Positions 1 through 10,698 of a DNA stretch of 64,000 bases are shown here, piece after piece (position 1 is the first letter of the stretch; every line of letters begins with the position of its first letter). The DNA is from Tubulanus polymorphus. Lineage: Eukaryota > Nemertea > Palaeonemertea > Tubulaniformes > Tubulanidae. Location of the stretch: assembly GCF_964204645.1 (NCBI RefSeq), contig NC_134034.1, positions 7,685,414 to 7,749,413 of the forward strand, given 5' to 3'. The notes beneath the pieces were generated by a model. That model had not been told where the DNA came from, did no database searches, and worked only from the letters and a program-made list of their open reading frames with translations. A program made the translations under genes and the position numbers.

Positions 1-1600
1 GTGGACATCTCGCCAGACCCAATCATCATGCTACTTTTCAAAAAGATTCATCGCAAATTACAGGTGAATTACTGTGTGAAATTCAATTCAATTCCAGAGG
101 TCCTGGCTTAGGCCTATGTAATAGGAGTCAATTAAGATTCGACTTTTTGAAAAACCAGCACAGATGCCTATTCAAATCACATGTAATTAAAAAGTGCTTC
201 TTAGTTTGATGTCCCTGTTTTCATCGCGCACGTGGTTAAAATTATTGTTATCGAACGTCTTCAACAGCTGTTACGACGGCAACCGCGTCTGTCAATCATC
301 TTAATTGATTCATATACTAAAATGCACGCTATGAAAAAAACTATGCGGTGGATCAATCTGGAATTTTTCAGTAGAATGTCAGACGCTAGGTACCTTTCTT
401 TAAAGGTTCATTTGTTGTATGTCATTTACGATCAGTTATACAGTACTTTATTCATAACTTTGAGGGACTTAGAGGGACTGTAATGGACCATTTGTTGACA
501 CTAACCGTTAATAAGCTTCGTATGGATACAATCAAGATAATTCCACCCTATAATTCCACTATTCAACGATCGACATACGACGCGCAGCTTGAACATGGCG
601 CCGCCATTCAATACGCTCGTCACGATGTATCTCTACACACATCAAAATCACACTTAGATTACAAGTGTTGACTTATGAGAAACGATCGAAATCTAGCAAG
701 TTGATTGGGAAAATAGCAGCACTATAGTTGAAAAAAGTTGATAAACCACCTCCGACTGTCTAATCATTAAAAAACTGATGCTTCTGTTTCCATTGCCCTA
801 GGAAAACTAATCAATGACCAAATATCGCGAGTTGCTAAATTACGCTAAAATATTAAGTTCGTTCGGATCATCTCGAAATTTCAGCCTGGCAACCCTCAAG
901 AAATGTTTTAAACGCCTGTGCAATGTTCTATCAAAATCACTGAAGAAACTTTTTTCATGCACAAACACGCATTGTAGCGACAGATAAGAAGACAAGGCAA
1001 TTCAAACCCATCGTTCATATCGCTAAATCAGGTCTTTAATTATGTTGTTATAACTTTTTCGGAAATAATTCAGTAAGTGCACATTCGCTATTAAAATAGC
1101 TTCAGGGACAGCCGAAAATGTGCAGAGCTCTCGATTGGCAAGCTGGTGCTGCCATCATTAATCGCTATTGCGCAATCGCAAGGCCAGTAAATCCATTGAG
1201 TAAAAAGTGGAGTGGTGGAAGATTATTTTTTTCTCCTAATAACTATAGTACAGACGATATAGCTGAAAGAAGTTTGTATTCCGATTCAGAAGGCATTTTT
1301 TTTTACAAACGAGGTCCAGTCATAAAAAAATGAAGGTCTTTTTATTGGATATACATTGGGGTTTCGTTATTTCATCAGGAGAAACTGAAGACTTACCTCC
1401 CTCCCTCGTACATGTACCATACCCGACGACTGGTGGAAGTTAATACGCTACGGTTTCTTTGAGTATCTTGACGTCGACGGTACTCTTATTTCAAGAGTCA
1501 GTGACCAAAGTATAAAAATGTAACGTGCTTTTCCGCCATTTGTTTTCTTAACAGTAATCGTCAATACACAGCTTGATATTTTACAAAATGTAGCATCTGC
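1..1600. other. Intergenic or intronic DNA, no gene recognised
   Basis: Only short open frames with no family resemblance are present here. Composition is moderately AT-rich. I see no RNA gene, LTR or clear terminal repeat. A short tract of AATTCAATTC type near position 80 resembles the tails of invertebrate LINEs but is too short to call. Confidence 0.5.
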
Positions 1601-1699
1601 TAATGATTATTCATGACTTAGGTCATTCCAGGTCAAGTCAAACTATATTAAAGCTAAGAAAATTTTCTAATTATCTAAAATTTTACAGCTTAGATCAAT

Positions 1700-2126
1700 C
1701 ACATCCCAACGAAATTCGCACAATAGCGAGTGTTAGGCTATTTGAATCATCTGAAACAAGAAATACGACCGGGTATATCACCGTTTCAGAATGTGCCTTG
1801 TCAACATCACTTTCTAGCAATATTGGCACAAGACCAACTAGACCGTTGGCATAACTTATGCTTCGCTAAAAAGTTAGATAACTTTAAACCAAATATAACT
1901 CATGCAAAGAAATTTTTTGAACTTACATATAGAATTTCTAAATAAACATCCATCTAAAAATGAAATCAAAAATTATATTCCAAAAATAATTTCAAGAGCA
2001 GCATACATTGATTATAAACTCGGGCATAGTGGAATTTATACTATGGCAATGAAAAGGAATGTGTATAAAGAATATAGTAATCTTGTAGAAAATATTGCAA
2101 ATGAAAAAGAATACCTTATCTTATAG
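1700..2126 (+). pseudogene. Fragment of an unidentified gene, probably Polinton-like element cargo
   Basis: Two overlapping frames (1730-1945 and 1902-2126) read as one protein broken by a frameshift near 1900-1950. The second part contains a KNYIPKIISRAAYIDYKLG stretch and a Lys/Tyr-rich tail. It ends just before a large inverted repeat and faces the minus-strand Polinton-like genes at 2.5-3.4 kb. The very AT-rich composition matches those genes, so common origin is inferred. I do not recognise the family. A cellular pseudogene is the alternative. Confidence 0.35.
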
Positions 2127-2147
2127 AAATATTACATAACTTAAATG

Positions 2148-2432
2148 GTACGATGGTATGAATTGGATGAATAGGATGAGTTTTATATTTACTTAATAAT
2201 TTGTTTTTTTTTTCATCTAAAAACAGTTTGAGCTTGATTTAGGTTATTTTGTTAATATTATTGTAATAAACAAAAATATAAATATTATGTTATTTTATAT
2301 TTAAATAATATTTAAATATAGAATAAAATTGATAAAATAACCTAAATAAAACTCATACTGTTTTTTTAGATAAAAAAGATATACAATTATGAAGTAAATA
2401 TAAACTCATACCATTCATACCATATACCATTT
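2148..2432. repeat. Long imperfect inverted repeat between convergent genes
   Basis: The left arm (about 2148-2258) and right arm (about 2320-2432) are imperfect reverse complements; both contain versions of ATGAGTTTTATATTTACTT and TTTAGGTTATTTT. They flank an almost pure A/T spacer of about 65 bp. The structure separates the plus-strand fragment ending at 2126 from the minus-strand integrase fragment beginning at 2702. It could be a hairpin transcription end signal of a viral element, or the joined termini of two inverted copies. Confidence 0.6.
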
Positions 2433-2479
2433 AATTTATATAATATTCAAAAATTATAATTTTATTTCATGAATTTATA

Positions 2480-2702
2480 TTCAATTGGAAATTGAAGCCT
2501 CAGAAGTAAATTCGAACTTCCAGAAATATCCTTTGTTATATTCTTCTAAGTTCTTCATGTCAATTAAATCTGCTTGCCACTGTTCACCATACTTTATTTT
2601 TTTATCAGATTTTATTTCATCCGATTATTCTTTAAGACTAGAATATTATTCCTCACTTTCAGGATTATAATATAAATCTCTGAAATATTGTTCTTTTTCC
2701 AT
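2480..2702 (-). pseudogene. Polinton-like integrase, N-terminal fragment
   Basis: On the minus strand the ATG at 2702-2700 opens a frame with EQYFRDLYYNPES and, after stops, QWQADLIDMKN. Both blocks match the integrase at 33,292 in this window, which has EQYLRNLYYNPES and QWQRDLIDMKN. The aspartate in DLIDM corresponds to the first catalytic acid of the DDE core. Only the N-terminal part is left, and at least two stops interrupt it. The start lies in AAAATATAATGG, a variant of the gene-start signal used in the 20-38 kb element. Confidence 0.75.
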
Positions 2703-2711
2703 TATATTTTA

Positions 2712-3074
2712 ATCCATCAATAATAATCTAGATTTATTTTCTACTATAATAGGTTTATCATCATCACTACTATCATCATTATCATTATCATTATCATCAT
2801 TAATATATTATTGTCTTCATATTTATGCATTATACCAGAGAATATAATAACTGTGACTAATCCAATTGTAATATATAAGTAATTAATTCCTCCAACATTA
2901 GAAGCATTAGATAAATTATTATTATTTGAATTATTATGTGTGAATTATTATTATGGTTCATTTAAATCATCAGATAATTCATTTTCTTCGCTCTTTTCAC
3001 TCGGCAGATCTTTTTTCCAACTCCTTTGCACTTTGTTTTTCTGATCAAGGCTTTTTCTTAATATCATCACTCAT
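2712..3074 (-). pseudogene. Small single-membrane-span protein gene of the Polinton-like fragment
   Basis: The start at 3074-3072 sits in AAATAAATGAGTG. The frame is broken, but it encodes a charged N-terminus, an Asn-rich spacer, one hydrophobic segment (YLYITIGLVTVIIFSGI) and an acidic tail encoded by the ATC/ATT repeat at 2757-2806. It follows the 112-aa gene directly, the same order as the gene starting at 35,759 in the second element, so the two are probably homologues. Function unknown; a viral membrane or virion protein is a guess. Confidence 0.5.
2757..2806. repeat. ATC/ATT trinucleotide microsatellite
   Basis: A run of CAT, CAC and TAT units. On the minus strand it encodes an Asp-rich (GAT) stretch inside the small membrane-protein relic, so it probably grew from a coding acidic tract. 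Confidence 0.7.
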
Positions 3075-3083
3075 TTATTTTAG

Positions 3084-3422
3084 TTAATTTTTGGTCTGTT
3101 TCATGATTATCTGATTTATTAAATCTTTATATTCTATAGGTTTAATATTAGAAAATTTTATAACACCTGTAGAAATGAATGTCATTTTTCCCTCTAATTG
3201 GAATGATGCGTACCCAACCCATCGTTGCCATTCATACATGATTAAGTAATCATTTTCTAAATCACTATATAATTTATGTTCATCATTAATTGTTATTACT
3301 CGATTACATAACTTAGAGTAACATTTTACTATTTCATCACCAATAGAATTATCTATTCTAGCTAACCTTGCTTCTCCATATATTTTAAAATATTTGATTA
3401 CTTTATCTAGTTTCATAGTCAA
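3084..3422 (-). CDS. Conserved Polinton-like protein of unknown function (copy 1)
   Basis: A 112-residue open frame, clearly homologous to the product at 35,461-35,814. Shared blocks include KYFKIYGEARLAR versus RLFKIYETARIAR, LYSDLENDYL versus LYSDLKNDYL, and STGVIKFSNI versus STGVITFSNI. The homologue extends further upstream, so this frame is probably the C-terminal part of a truncated gene whose N-terminus was lost at the junction near 3.45-3.76 kb. The order after it (membrane protein, then integrase) differs from the other element, where integrase and ATPase come before it. I cannot assign a function. Confidence 0.6.
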   Translation of the reverse strand: MTMKLDKVIKYFKIYGEARLARIDNSIGDEIVKCYSKLCNRVITINDEHKLYSDLENDYLIMYEWQRWVGYASFQLEGKMTFISTGVIKFSNIKPIEYKDLINQIIMKQTKN

Positions 3423-3763
3423 GTTCTTGAAAAGTTACACTTACACTTACCACTAGCAATTAATAAATCTAGATGGTGCTTACATGTTAATTATTACTCG
3501 TAATCAATATTATTATTATTACTAATTTGTTAAGTTATTGTTTTTTATTCTTAAGTCTTTATTTTGATTTGTATTACAGTCGTTTCTAATCATAATTTTA
3601 AAGGCTTTATTTGAATTGTATTACAGTCGTTTCTATTACATTGACAGATGGCAGCACTGAGATACACAGCCCTGTGCTACTGAGTTGAATTTGATAATCA
3701 ATTAACATAGATAATTGATTATTTATTTGATTAAAAAATAAATCATAATCAAGTTATAAGTCT

Positions 3764-5496
3764 ATTGACATTTTTGGGAACAAAAAAGGTCACAGTACGG
3801 CCATCTTGAGTCCGATCGACTCAATTTTTCTCATGCCGATGGGCCCTCGGGGGATACAAATATATACGAATGATCAAGGTTATTGATAAAAGTGTCTTCA
3901 AAATTTCCCTCGAAAACTTCAAAAATGTGTAAAAAGTGCTGATTTTGGCGAACAACAATGGCTGCCAGTCGGCCATCTTGAATCTGACAGGGCCAGTTTT
4001 TAGCCTGAAGATGTGTCTAGGGTAGATACACGTATAAACCAAATATCAAGACATTACCTTGAAGCCTCTTCAAAACTTTGGAACTCTCACGAACTATCTA
4101 GATGGTTATCTCTCGACCTCAATAGCTTCAAGACCCATCTCAAAACAACTTTGTTCCATGCAGCATACCATTAACTCTCGGAAAGCGAATTGTATTTAAC
4201 ATTTTTTTGGCAGAATAAAATTTGATTGAATTTGCAATTCGGGCACATGGCTAATTAGCATATCAAGATCATACACCCGATTTGGTAAAACCATTTTTTT
4301 CGCGAACCTTGCGCAATTGTCAAGGATGAATTTTCTGTAGAGCAAATAAAAATTCCTCCCAAACACCAAATCAACTAAAGATTTCATAGAAATCGATCTT
4401 GAAATACAATTTTAAATCTTAAAATAAAACCCAGAAGTAAAACAGTAGACGATACCGCGGGTTCACGTGAACACCTGATTTCTGTAAACGAAATGTTGGT
4501 TGTGACAAAATTGTTCAGACGGTTTTAGGTGGTAATAAGTACGGAAACGTAACGACCATGGTCGACTTATTCGATGAAATCAGGCCTATGTGATATCCAA
4601 ATTTTGACTTTTTTATTCTCCAGACCTCCCTGATATAGAAATAAAAAATTTTGGTGGTACGAAAGTGCAATCACAGCGCCGACGGGGACAGAGCCGTGTC
4701 AGAAATCGGCGGAATGAAAATTGAGGTGGACGAACACGAAGAAGTAGGCTATTGTGCTACTTGAATCACGAAAACTCCCGGCGCGGGCCCGACGCTTTTC
4801 TAAGTAATACAAATATCATGCAATGGGTTTTCACAATCTACCGCTGGTATTTACCGGATTTCAATATCACTCCAAAATTCAAAGAAACCTCGAAATATCG
4901 AACCGGAACACTTCCGGTAGATATCCGCGGCTGCCCAACCGGGAAACTTATTTGTTTCAATAGATATTGATAGGATCCATCATCTTCACCCGTCAAGGGA
5001 TTCGAACCCACTAAGCGGCATGCAAGAATCGGGTCGGGCCAATCACAGCGCTTGTAACAAACCATATTAGGCTTCTGTGGAATTTCCCAGTAAATGGGCC
5101 AATCAGCGAACACGTAGCGAACGCGGAAGTATTGTCGCGTGTTGATACATGACGTCATGCGCAAAAGCGCCAGTAATGAAATCGCGATAATTCACGTGAA
5201 CAGCTGCTGATATTTTCAGATAAACCAATCACAGGGAAGACACAACTTCCTGATTGGCTGATAAAAATTGAAATTTTCCCGATTTAACTTTCGTGAAAAA
5301 TGCAGAAAACATTTTTATGAGACCCTATTTCAAAATTCTGCTCGCTACGATTCCGAGAATGGATTACGCTTAAATACGTGATTTGTTCGAATATGCCCTC
5401 ACTTGGCAAGCAAAAGAGCCTTTTGTGTGGAAACCATGTCATTTAAATTCGCTCCATTTGTATAGTAATAGGCTCAGCCTACGGCTGGCCTAAAAA
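3764..5496. repeat. 1.7-kb dispersed repeat, copy 1
   Basis: Nearly identical to 26,757-28,486, with a few substitutions and short indels. Homology starts at ATTGACATTTTTGGGAAC and stops at GGCTGGCCTAAAAAC, where the flanks diverge. The 3' end shows a short palindromic AGCCTACGGCT followed by CTAA, which would fit a non-autonomous Helitron-type end, but this is only suggestive. There is no recognisable protein; the open frames at 3,821, 4,196 and 4,838 recur in copy 2 as passengers. Shorter diverged pieces occur near 18.5 kb and 49.2-50.1 kb. Confidence 0.85.
4985..5020 (-). other. tRNA-like box B motif inside the 1.7-kb repeat
   Basis: On the minus strand GTGGGTTCGAATCCC matches an RNA polymerase III box B. 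In copy 2 (27,975-28,010) it is directly preceded by TAGCTTAGTGG, a box A-like motif, so the two boxes are abnormally close. This looks like a collapsed tRNA or SINE relic rather than a working gene. Confidence 0.45.
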
Positions 5497-5980
5497 CCGC
5501 AACAAACCCCAGGTGAGCCAGTGGAAAACCAAAAATCAGGGAGCTACCGTGATGCTTCGTTTTCAGTTCCTAACTGTACTGGTAGATAATAACATGCCTA
5601 TTATGACCCCGTTACGTTTGAGTCGAAAAAAGGAAATCAAACAACCCGGTGTCAACTGACTCCCGGATACCTTAGTAAGGCACTGACTGCCATTACCTCG
5701 ATATTAACATAAACCAGTAGGCAAAAAACTTAAACTCTAGACGCAGCCTTGCCCAGGCTATATAAATAAAATCATGATTCATGTCTAAACTTAATACCTA
5801 TAACAAAAGGAACCCTTACCACTAACTGTCTTAAGGTAACCTAGGCACTGTAAAAGATGCCCACAACTTATATACATCAACTTTCTTATAGCTGAATACA
5901 GAAGAAACCCTTTAATCCCCAGGACCTGGTTTAAAAAGGTCTAACTGGGCCCGATGTTTTTTGGGTTTTTGTACGCTTAT
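5497..5980. other. Non-coding 3' flank of the DIRS-type element
   Basis: Lies between the end of the 1.7-kb repeat and the stop of the recombinase gene. It presumably holds the 3' untranslated and terminal repeats of the DIRS-type element, but I could not pair any segment here with the 5' region by eye. An AATAAA-like stretch occurs near 5762-5770. Confidence 0.4.
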
Positions 5981-6886
5981 TCATTGTGCAGTAACAATTG
6001 GACCCAACGTGGACAGTGAGCCTAACTGTCCAGAAACGTCCTTCAAATAAAATGACGAGAAGGTAGATGGAGACGTCCAGAAGGCTGAACGACAAACCTG
6101 TTCCAAGGAAGCCCCCATGAATAATGACCAGGAAGTGGCTAATGCCCTCACCTGATGAGAATGTATCCCGAGCGGAGCCTGGGCCCCCTGAGAATGCAGA
6201 GTTTCTTTAATTAAAGATACAATCCATCTAGCGATTGTGTCCCTTGAGATATCTCTCTTATCCCCTTGTCGGAGAGGAATAAAGAGCCTCTCCCTTTCTT
6301 GTCTGTGGGGAAGTGTCCTCTCTAGGTACTCCTTTAAAGCTCTTACTGGACAGAGCGACGTATCAGGAAGGTCGTGAGATACCCTTTGCGTCAAAGCCTC
6401 AATCTTCCAAGATCTGGCTGCTACGGAAGCCTTTTGATTCTTGGCAATGAAACTAAGACCAGGCCTTAAAATGACAAACCTATCTTGTGGACCAAAGGAA
6501 ATATGACCCGGACGCATCGATAAAGCATGAACCTCTGAACGCCTCGCGGCCATCGCTAAGAACAGTAAGAACACCGTTTTCTTAGATAAGTCTGACAGGG
6601 TAGTATTGCGGATAGGCTCGAAGGGAGTGATCATAAGTGCTCTAAGAACCACTGTTAAGTCCCATGGCGGGATATCTGAAACCTGTTTGGGTCTCTTAAC
6701 CCCAAAACCTGATATCAATTGAGCTATTTTCACATCCTCCGTCACTACAGGGACGCCCGCTGAACGAAAAGTATGCCCTATTGCTGATCTGTAGCCTTTA
6801 ATGGTTACAACCTGTCTATTCTTCTCTTCGAACAGGAAATAGAAAAAATCTATTAACTCTGACACAGAGGGGTGGAGAGAATCCAC
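5981..6886 (-). CDS. Tyrosine recombinase of a DIRS-type retrotransposon
   Basis: This 301-residue frame carries the phage-integrase fold used by DIRS-like elements to insert circular DNA. Visible catalytic signatures are AARRSEVHAL (first Arg), HSHQVRALATSW (HxxR box) and SSFYLKD (the Tyr nucleophile). The N-terminal part resembles the SAM-like DNA-binding domain of these enzymes. Its true N-terminus probably continues into the linker at 6.85-7.45 kb, because the annotated start is not a clear initiation site. Downstream of RT/RNase H on the same strand, it completes the gag-RT-RH-YR order of DIRS elements. The frame is uninterrupted. Confidence 0.9.
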   Translation of the reverse strand: MDSLHPSVSELIDFFYFLFEEKNRQVVTIKGYRSAIGHTFRSAGVPVVTEDVKIAQLISGFGVKRPKQVSDIPPWDLTVVLRALMITPFEPIRNTTLSDLSKKTVFLLFLAMAARRSEVHALSMRPGHISFGPQDRFVILRPGLSFIAKNQKASVAARSWKIEALTQRVSHDLPDTSLCPVRALKEYLERTLPHRQERERLFIPLRQGDKRDISRDTIARWIVSLIKETLHSQGAQAPLGIHSHQVRALATSWSLFMGASLEQVCRSAFWTSPSTFSSFYLKDVSGQLGSLSTLGPIVTAQ

Positions 6887-7460
6887 CGCTCTCCTTTTAC
6901 ACCAATCGGAGTAACATTTGGAATTTTACAATGCTCCAGTAGAGGGACGTTTGGATTCCACGATAAATCTGGCTGCCCCCGAAGAAATTCCTTGGGTTGA
7001 AAGCTGTCGCTTGACAATGGCCAGGCGTGTAGATTTAATTGGAATTGATTTGGGTGTAACTTGAATCGTCCCTGGGACAGTAACCCGGGGTAATTGGGCA
7101 GAGTGCGAGGGAAGTCCACCAGTAGATGAAGGAGTCTGACGAACCATGTCTGAGTCGGCCAACAGGGAGCCACTAAGACGACTTGACAGTTGACTGCCCC
7201 CTCTATCTTCTCCAACACTCAATTGAGTAGGGGAGTGGGGGAAAGGCATAAGCTAGCAGGTTGTCCCAACTCAGAGATAGAGCGTCCACCCCCACGCCAA
7301 GTCGTCTTGAAATGGGGACACAAACACCGGACACCTCGTGTTGAAGCGAGTGGCAAACAGGTCCACGTTCGGACTTCCCATCAGGGCCCGGACTTGATTG
7401 GCTACCCTGACTGCCAATGTCCACTCGGTGGCTACTGGCTTGTCTTGTCGGCCACCACAT
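6853..7460 (-). pseudogene. RT/RNase H to recombinase linker, frameshifted
   Basis: Three frames succeed each other on the minus strand: one with VDLFATRFNTRCPVFVSPF (ending near 7271), one with VDALSLSWDNLLAYAFPP, and one with VLVAPCWPTQTWFVRLL and LLSQGRFKLHPNQFQLNLHAW. These are the conserved blocks that follow RNase H in DIRS-type polyproteins. At least two frameshifts separate them, so the copy cannot make an intact polyprotein. No methyltransferase domain is seen here, unlike in DIRS1-group elements. Confidence 0.75.
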
Positions 7461-8860
7461 TCAGGCTGCCGGCCAGGTGGGATACCGAAAGAATCATCCC
7501 TTGAGCCTGGACCCAGGTCAGAATCTGAGCTGCTAAGTTGGATAATGTTGGGGACCTGGTCCCCCCCTGGTTGAGCAAATAAGCCTTTACTGTGGAGTTG
7601 TCCGTTGACAGCCACACATGATGACCCGCTAACCTCCTTTTGAAGTGTTTGAAGGCCTTTTGAACCGCTAACAGTTCCAGGTGATTTATGTGGAGATGAG
7701 CTTCTGCTCGAGACCAGTTCCCAGCTTTCTGAAAACCTTCTACATGTGCTCCCCAGCCCTGATGGCTGGCATCCGTGAATAGATGAATCGGGGCCTTCAA
7801 TGGTGCTAGGGAGGTGCCTCTTGTCAAGTTCTGCGCGAGAGTCCACCACTCGAGGTCGGGGATTAGGTTCACCGCTGGTACCGGCAATAAGGTATCCCAC
7901 TCTTCCCCTGCCAATCTCCAAGCTTGCTTCCAGAATCTTTGAAGAGAACGGCTGTGTAAACGACCGAGCGGAACTACGAGTGCAACGGAACTCATCTCGC
8001 CCAAAACCTGGGACCAGGACCGAGCCGATCTAGGCGCCCCCGTTAGGAGACCGAGAACTGCCTCCCTCAGCTTCTGAACTCTGGCCTGTGCTGGTCTGAC
8101 TAAAGCCTGCGTCAGGTCGAAGTGCATACCTAGGTACGTGAACCTTTGAGAGGGGGTCAACTGGGACTTCTCTAAATTCACAATGAAACCTAATTGACGG
8201 ATCAAGGCCAGTGTCTTGTCTAAGGCTTCCTTGCACTCTGCTTTCGAATTTGCCACAACCAGCCAATCGTCCAGGTAACAGAAAATGCGAACTCTCTTCG
8301 ACTGAAGGTGTTTCTGAACCCTTTTGACAAGTTTGGTGTAGACCCAAGGGGCTGAACTCAGGCCGAAGGGCAGAGACCGAAATTGGTATGTTCTTCCCCT
8401 CCAATGAACTCTTAAATACTTTCTTGAGTTCCTGTGTATTGGTACTTGTAGGTATGCATCCTTCAGATCTATGGATGCCGCCCAATGGCCTGGCTCCAGC
8501 CCCTGAATCACCTCCTTGGGTGTTGTTAGCTTGAATTTTGGGGCTATGATATAACGATTTAGAGCTGACAGATCTATTACCGTCCTTAAGCCCCCAGATG
8601 ATTTTGGGACGGTGAAAATTCTTGAATACCATCCCGGGTATCCTAGAGGGATTTCTTCCAGCGATCTTTTTAAAATCATCTCGTTGATCGCTGGCATAAC
8701 GTGGGACTCCTGCCCCCACTTTGGCCTCATTTCCACCGGCTGATGAGATAGATGCGGTTTGTGAACGAATTTCAGTCAGTATCCTTTGGAAACAATCTTT
8801 GTAGCCCAAGTGTCGCCAAATTTTGCTAGCCAGTGGGAAGAAGCGTCTTGAAGGCAAGAG
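7432..8860 (-). CDS. Reverse transcriptase and RNase H of the DIRS-type element
   Basis: The main frame (7432-8736) contains the RT core: YSRIFTVPKSSGGLRTVIDL, then ASIDLKDAYLQVPI (first catalytic Asp), LPFGLSSAPWVYTK, and IFCYLDDWLVV (the YxDD box). RNase H follows with HLFTDASHQGWGAHV and LSTDNSTVKAYL. Upstream conserved sequence (SKIWRHLGY) is in another frame, and an in-frame TGA near 8765 marks a frameshift at the RT start. Together with the recombinase this identifies a YR retrotransposon rather than an LTR or LINE element. Confidence 0.9.
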
Positions 8861-8878
8861 CCCACTGGTCTGACATCT

Positions 8879-10698
8879 TCAACGGGTACCTGTGTTGGCG
8901 CGGCCACGAAAGGGTCGATTGAAGCCCCTACGTAATCTAGCCCTACCCCTTTGGGGATTGTCACTGAAAGAACTTTGAGAATAACTGATATAGTTCAAAT
9001 TGTTATTGTTGTCGCTTTGAGCTCCCTTGGAGCTTGTCCAACCCGCTTTTTTGTAGCTTAATTTGCTGTTGACTTGAGATTGATTGTATCCGGGCCGATT
9101 TGCCGGTGAGTTTCTGTAAGTAGAGTTGCCGGCGTAATAACTAGGCTTTTTTGGTGTCTTCCATGACTGCCTACCGGCCTTAGCCTGAGATTCTCTGATC
9201 TTGGTGGCCTCCGCATCGGCGGATGCGCAGCATCCAGAGAAAACCCGTGAGGAATTGCCCAGCAGTGCTCTGTATAGAGCTACTTTCACCGGTTCTGGAA
9301 GTTTGGAGTCGGCCAACAAGCTATATCTATATATATTGATCAAGGCTAGGTTAGCCTGGATCCTTATACCCAAAGGTACTTGGTGACACAACGCCTTGGC
9401 CATAGACTGTAGAATTCTTTCTATTGTCGCCACGTGTTCGGACATTGTCTCTGGATCCGGATTATCCTGGACTAGTTGAGACTTTACTTTTTCTAACTCG
9501 CCGTGCATGGCAACCAGTGAAATGTCTTGGAAAGACGCGATTTGACAAATGCTACGAGCTAATTGGTTCAACGCTCCCATTGCTTGTTTTGGTAAAGTGT
9601 AGGTGGGCGGTGGTTTTTTGGGTAGTCCTATCGTGGTTGACCCATCGGAGTCTAACTCAAAGTGTGGTTTGAATCCGGGATCATCAGCACCTGGTGTGGC
9701 GTAATAATAAGTCTTGTACCCCGATATGGGCGGATACAACGGAGAGTAAAATTTAGAATCCTTCATGCCTGCCTCTAATGGAGGATAAGACCAAGTATTG
9801 TCTGTACGCTTACCACCCCACAGTGTCGTGTCCAAAGTCTCACGCCATTCTTCTCTATATGCAGAATGAGGTGCTAAAACTAACTCTTCGGTGTCATCGG
9901 ATGGACTGAAGATTTTGGCGGCCGACCCTCTAGGCAGGGTTGGTTTAGGTTTGGCCTTGGCACCTCCGTATCGGGAGAAAACTTTTTTTACTAAGTCCTT
10001 GATTGGAATGTCTCCCATCTCTTCCATTGTGGATGGTGACGGAGAGCACAATCTGTGCATGTCTCCGTCCCTGGATAGACCAGGATCTTCTGGATCATGA
10101 GATTTTTCCTCGTCAGAAAAATCATTGACATCATCCAACACTAACCCATCTGTTGGGTTGCAGGACAGCCCTGTTGGCACTGATGGAGGCTTGGGGCCCG
10201 GGGGTTCCTTACCTTTTAGCTGTTCCTTAAGGGAAGCGATCTCCTGCGAGAATATCGCTAGCATATTCTTGATGTCACTAGAGTCAGACGGCTTATCAGC
10301 CGGTGATCTAGGACGTGAGCGACGACGTTGTTGCTTATGAGCACGCTGCGCCTACGACTGGTAGGTGACGGAGAATAGGTTCGACTTACTCTAGAACGGG
10401 ACCTAGAACGAGACCTTGACCCAGAGATGGGGTCAGACGGTGAACGACGTCGTTTTTTATTAGAGCGCTGGTGCCTACGTCTAGTAGGAGATGAAGAGTC
10501 GGACCGACTAAATCTTGATCGGGACCTGGACCTAGACACGGATCGTCCCGGATCATTGCCCTGTTTCCGAGTATCTGGGCATTCAGGTGTATCAACCTTG
10601 CCCGATGAGGACGCTGGGGTCTTAGTAGGTGTATCAACCTTGCCCCAACGTTTAAATCTCGGTCCCCTAGGGGAACTGGAGACGTCGTGATCCGACAT
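8879..10698 (-). CDS. Gag-like protein with SR-rich N-terminus (DIRS-type element)
   Basis: Two frames overlap: 10258-10698 starts at ATG 10698 and holds a long Arg/Ser dipeptide region (RSRSRSRSR, SPTRRR), and 8879-10264 carries the globular gag-like part and an Arg/Gly-rich C-terminus (RGRARLRRGFNRPF). A frameshift near 10,340 separates them, because the RS-rich region continues smoothly across frames. RS-like N-termini are seen in some DIRS-type gags and could bind RNA or splicing factors; that role is inference. The gag is followed by RT with little spacing. Confidence 0.7.

Noticed and set aside
1603-1854. 83-residue frame
   Set aside because: Overlaps the more protein-like frames at 1730-2126 and shows no motif; treated as a shadow.
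1700-2126. DNA polymerase B fragment
   Set aside because: Considered because the Polinton-like element lacks PolB, but none of the exonuclease or palm motifs (such as YGDTDS) is visible.
3821-4387. Minus-strand frames shared by both copies of the 1.7-kb repeat
   Set aside because: They recur only because the repeat is duplicated; no domain, no codon signal, and copy 2 fuses them differently.
4985-5020. Functional tRNA gene
   Set aside because: No complete cloverleaf; only box B (and in the other copy an adjoining box A) is present.
7190-7504. Plus-strand frame over the DIRS RT region
   Set aside because: Antisense shadow of the conserved RT/RNase H linker.
8030-8857. Second long minus-strand frame over RT
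   Set aside because: Mostly the +1 shadow of the RT frame; only its first part carries the true upstream RT sequence after a frameshift.
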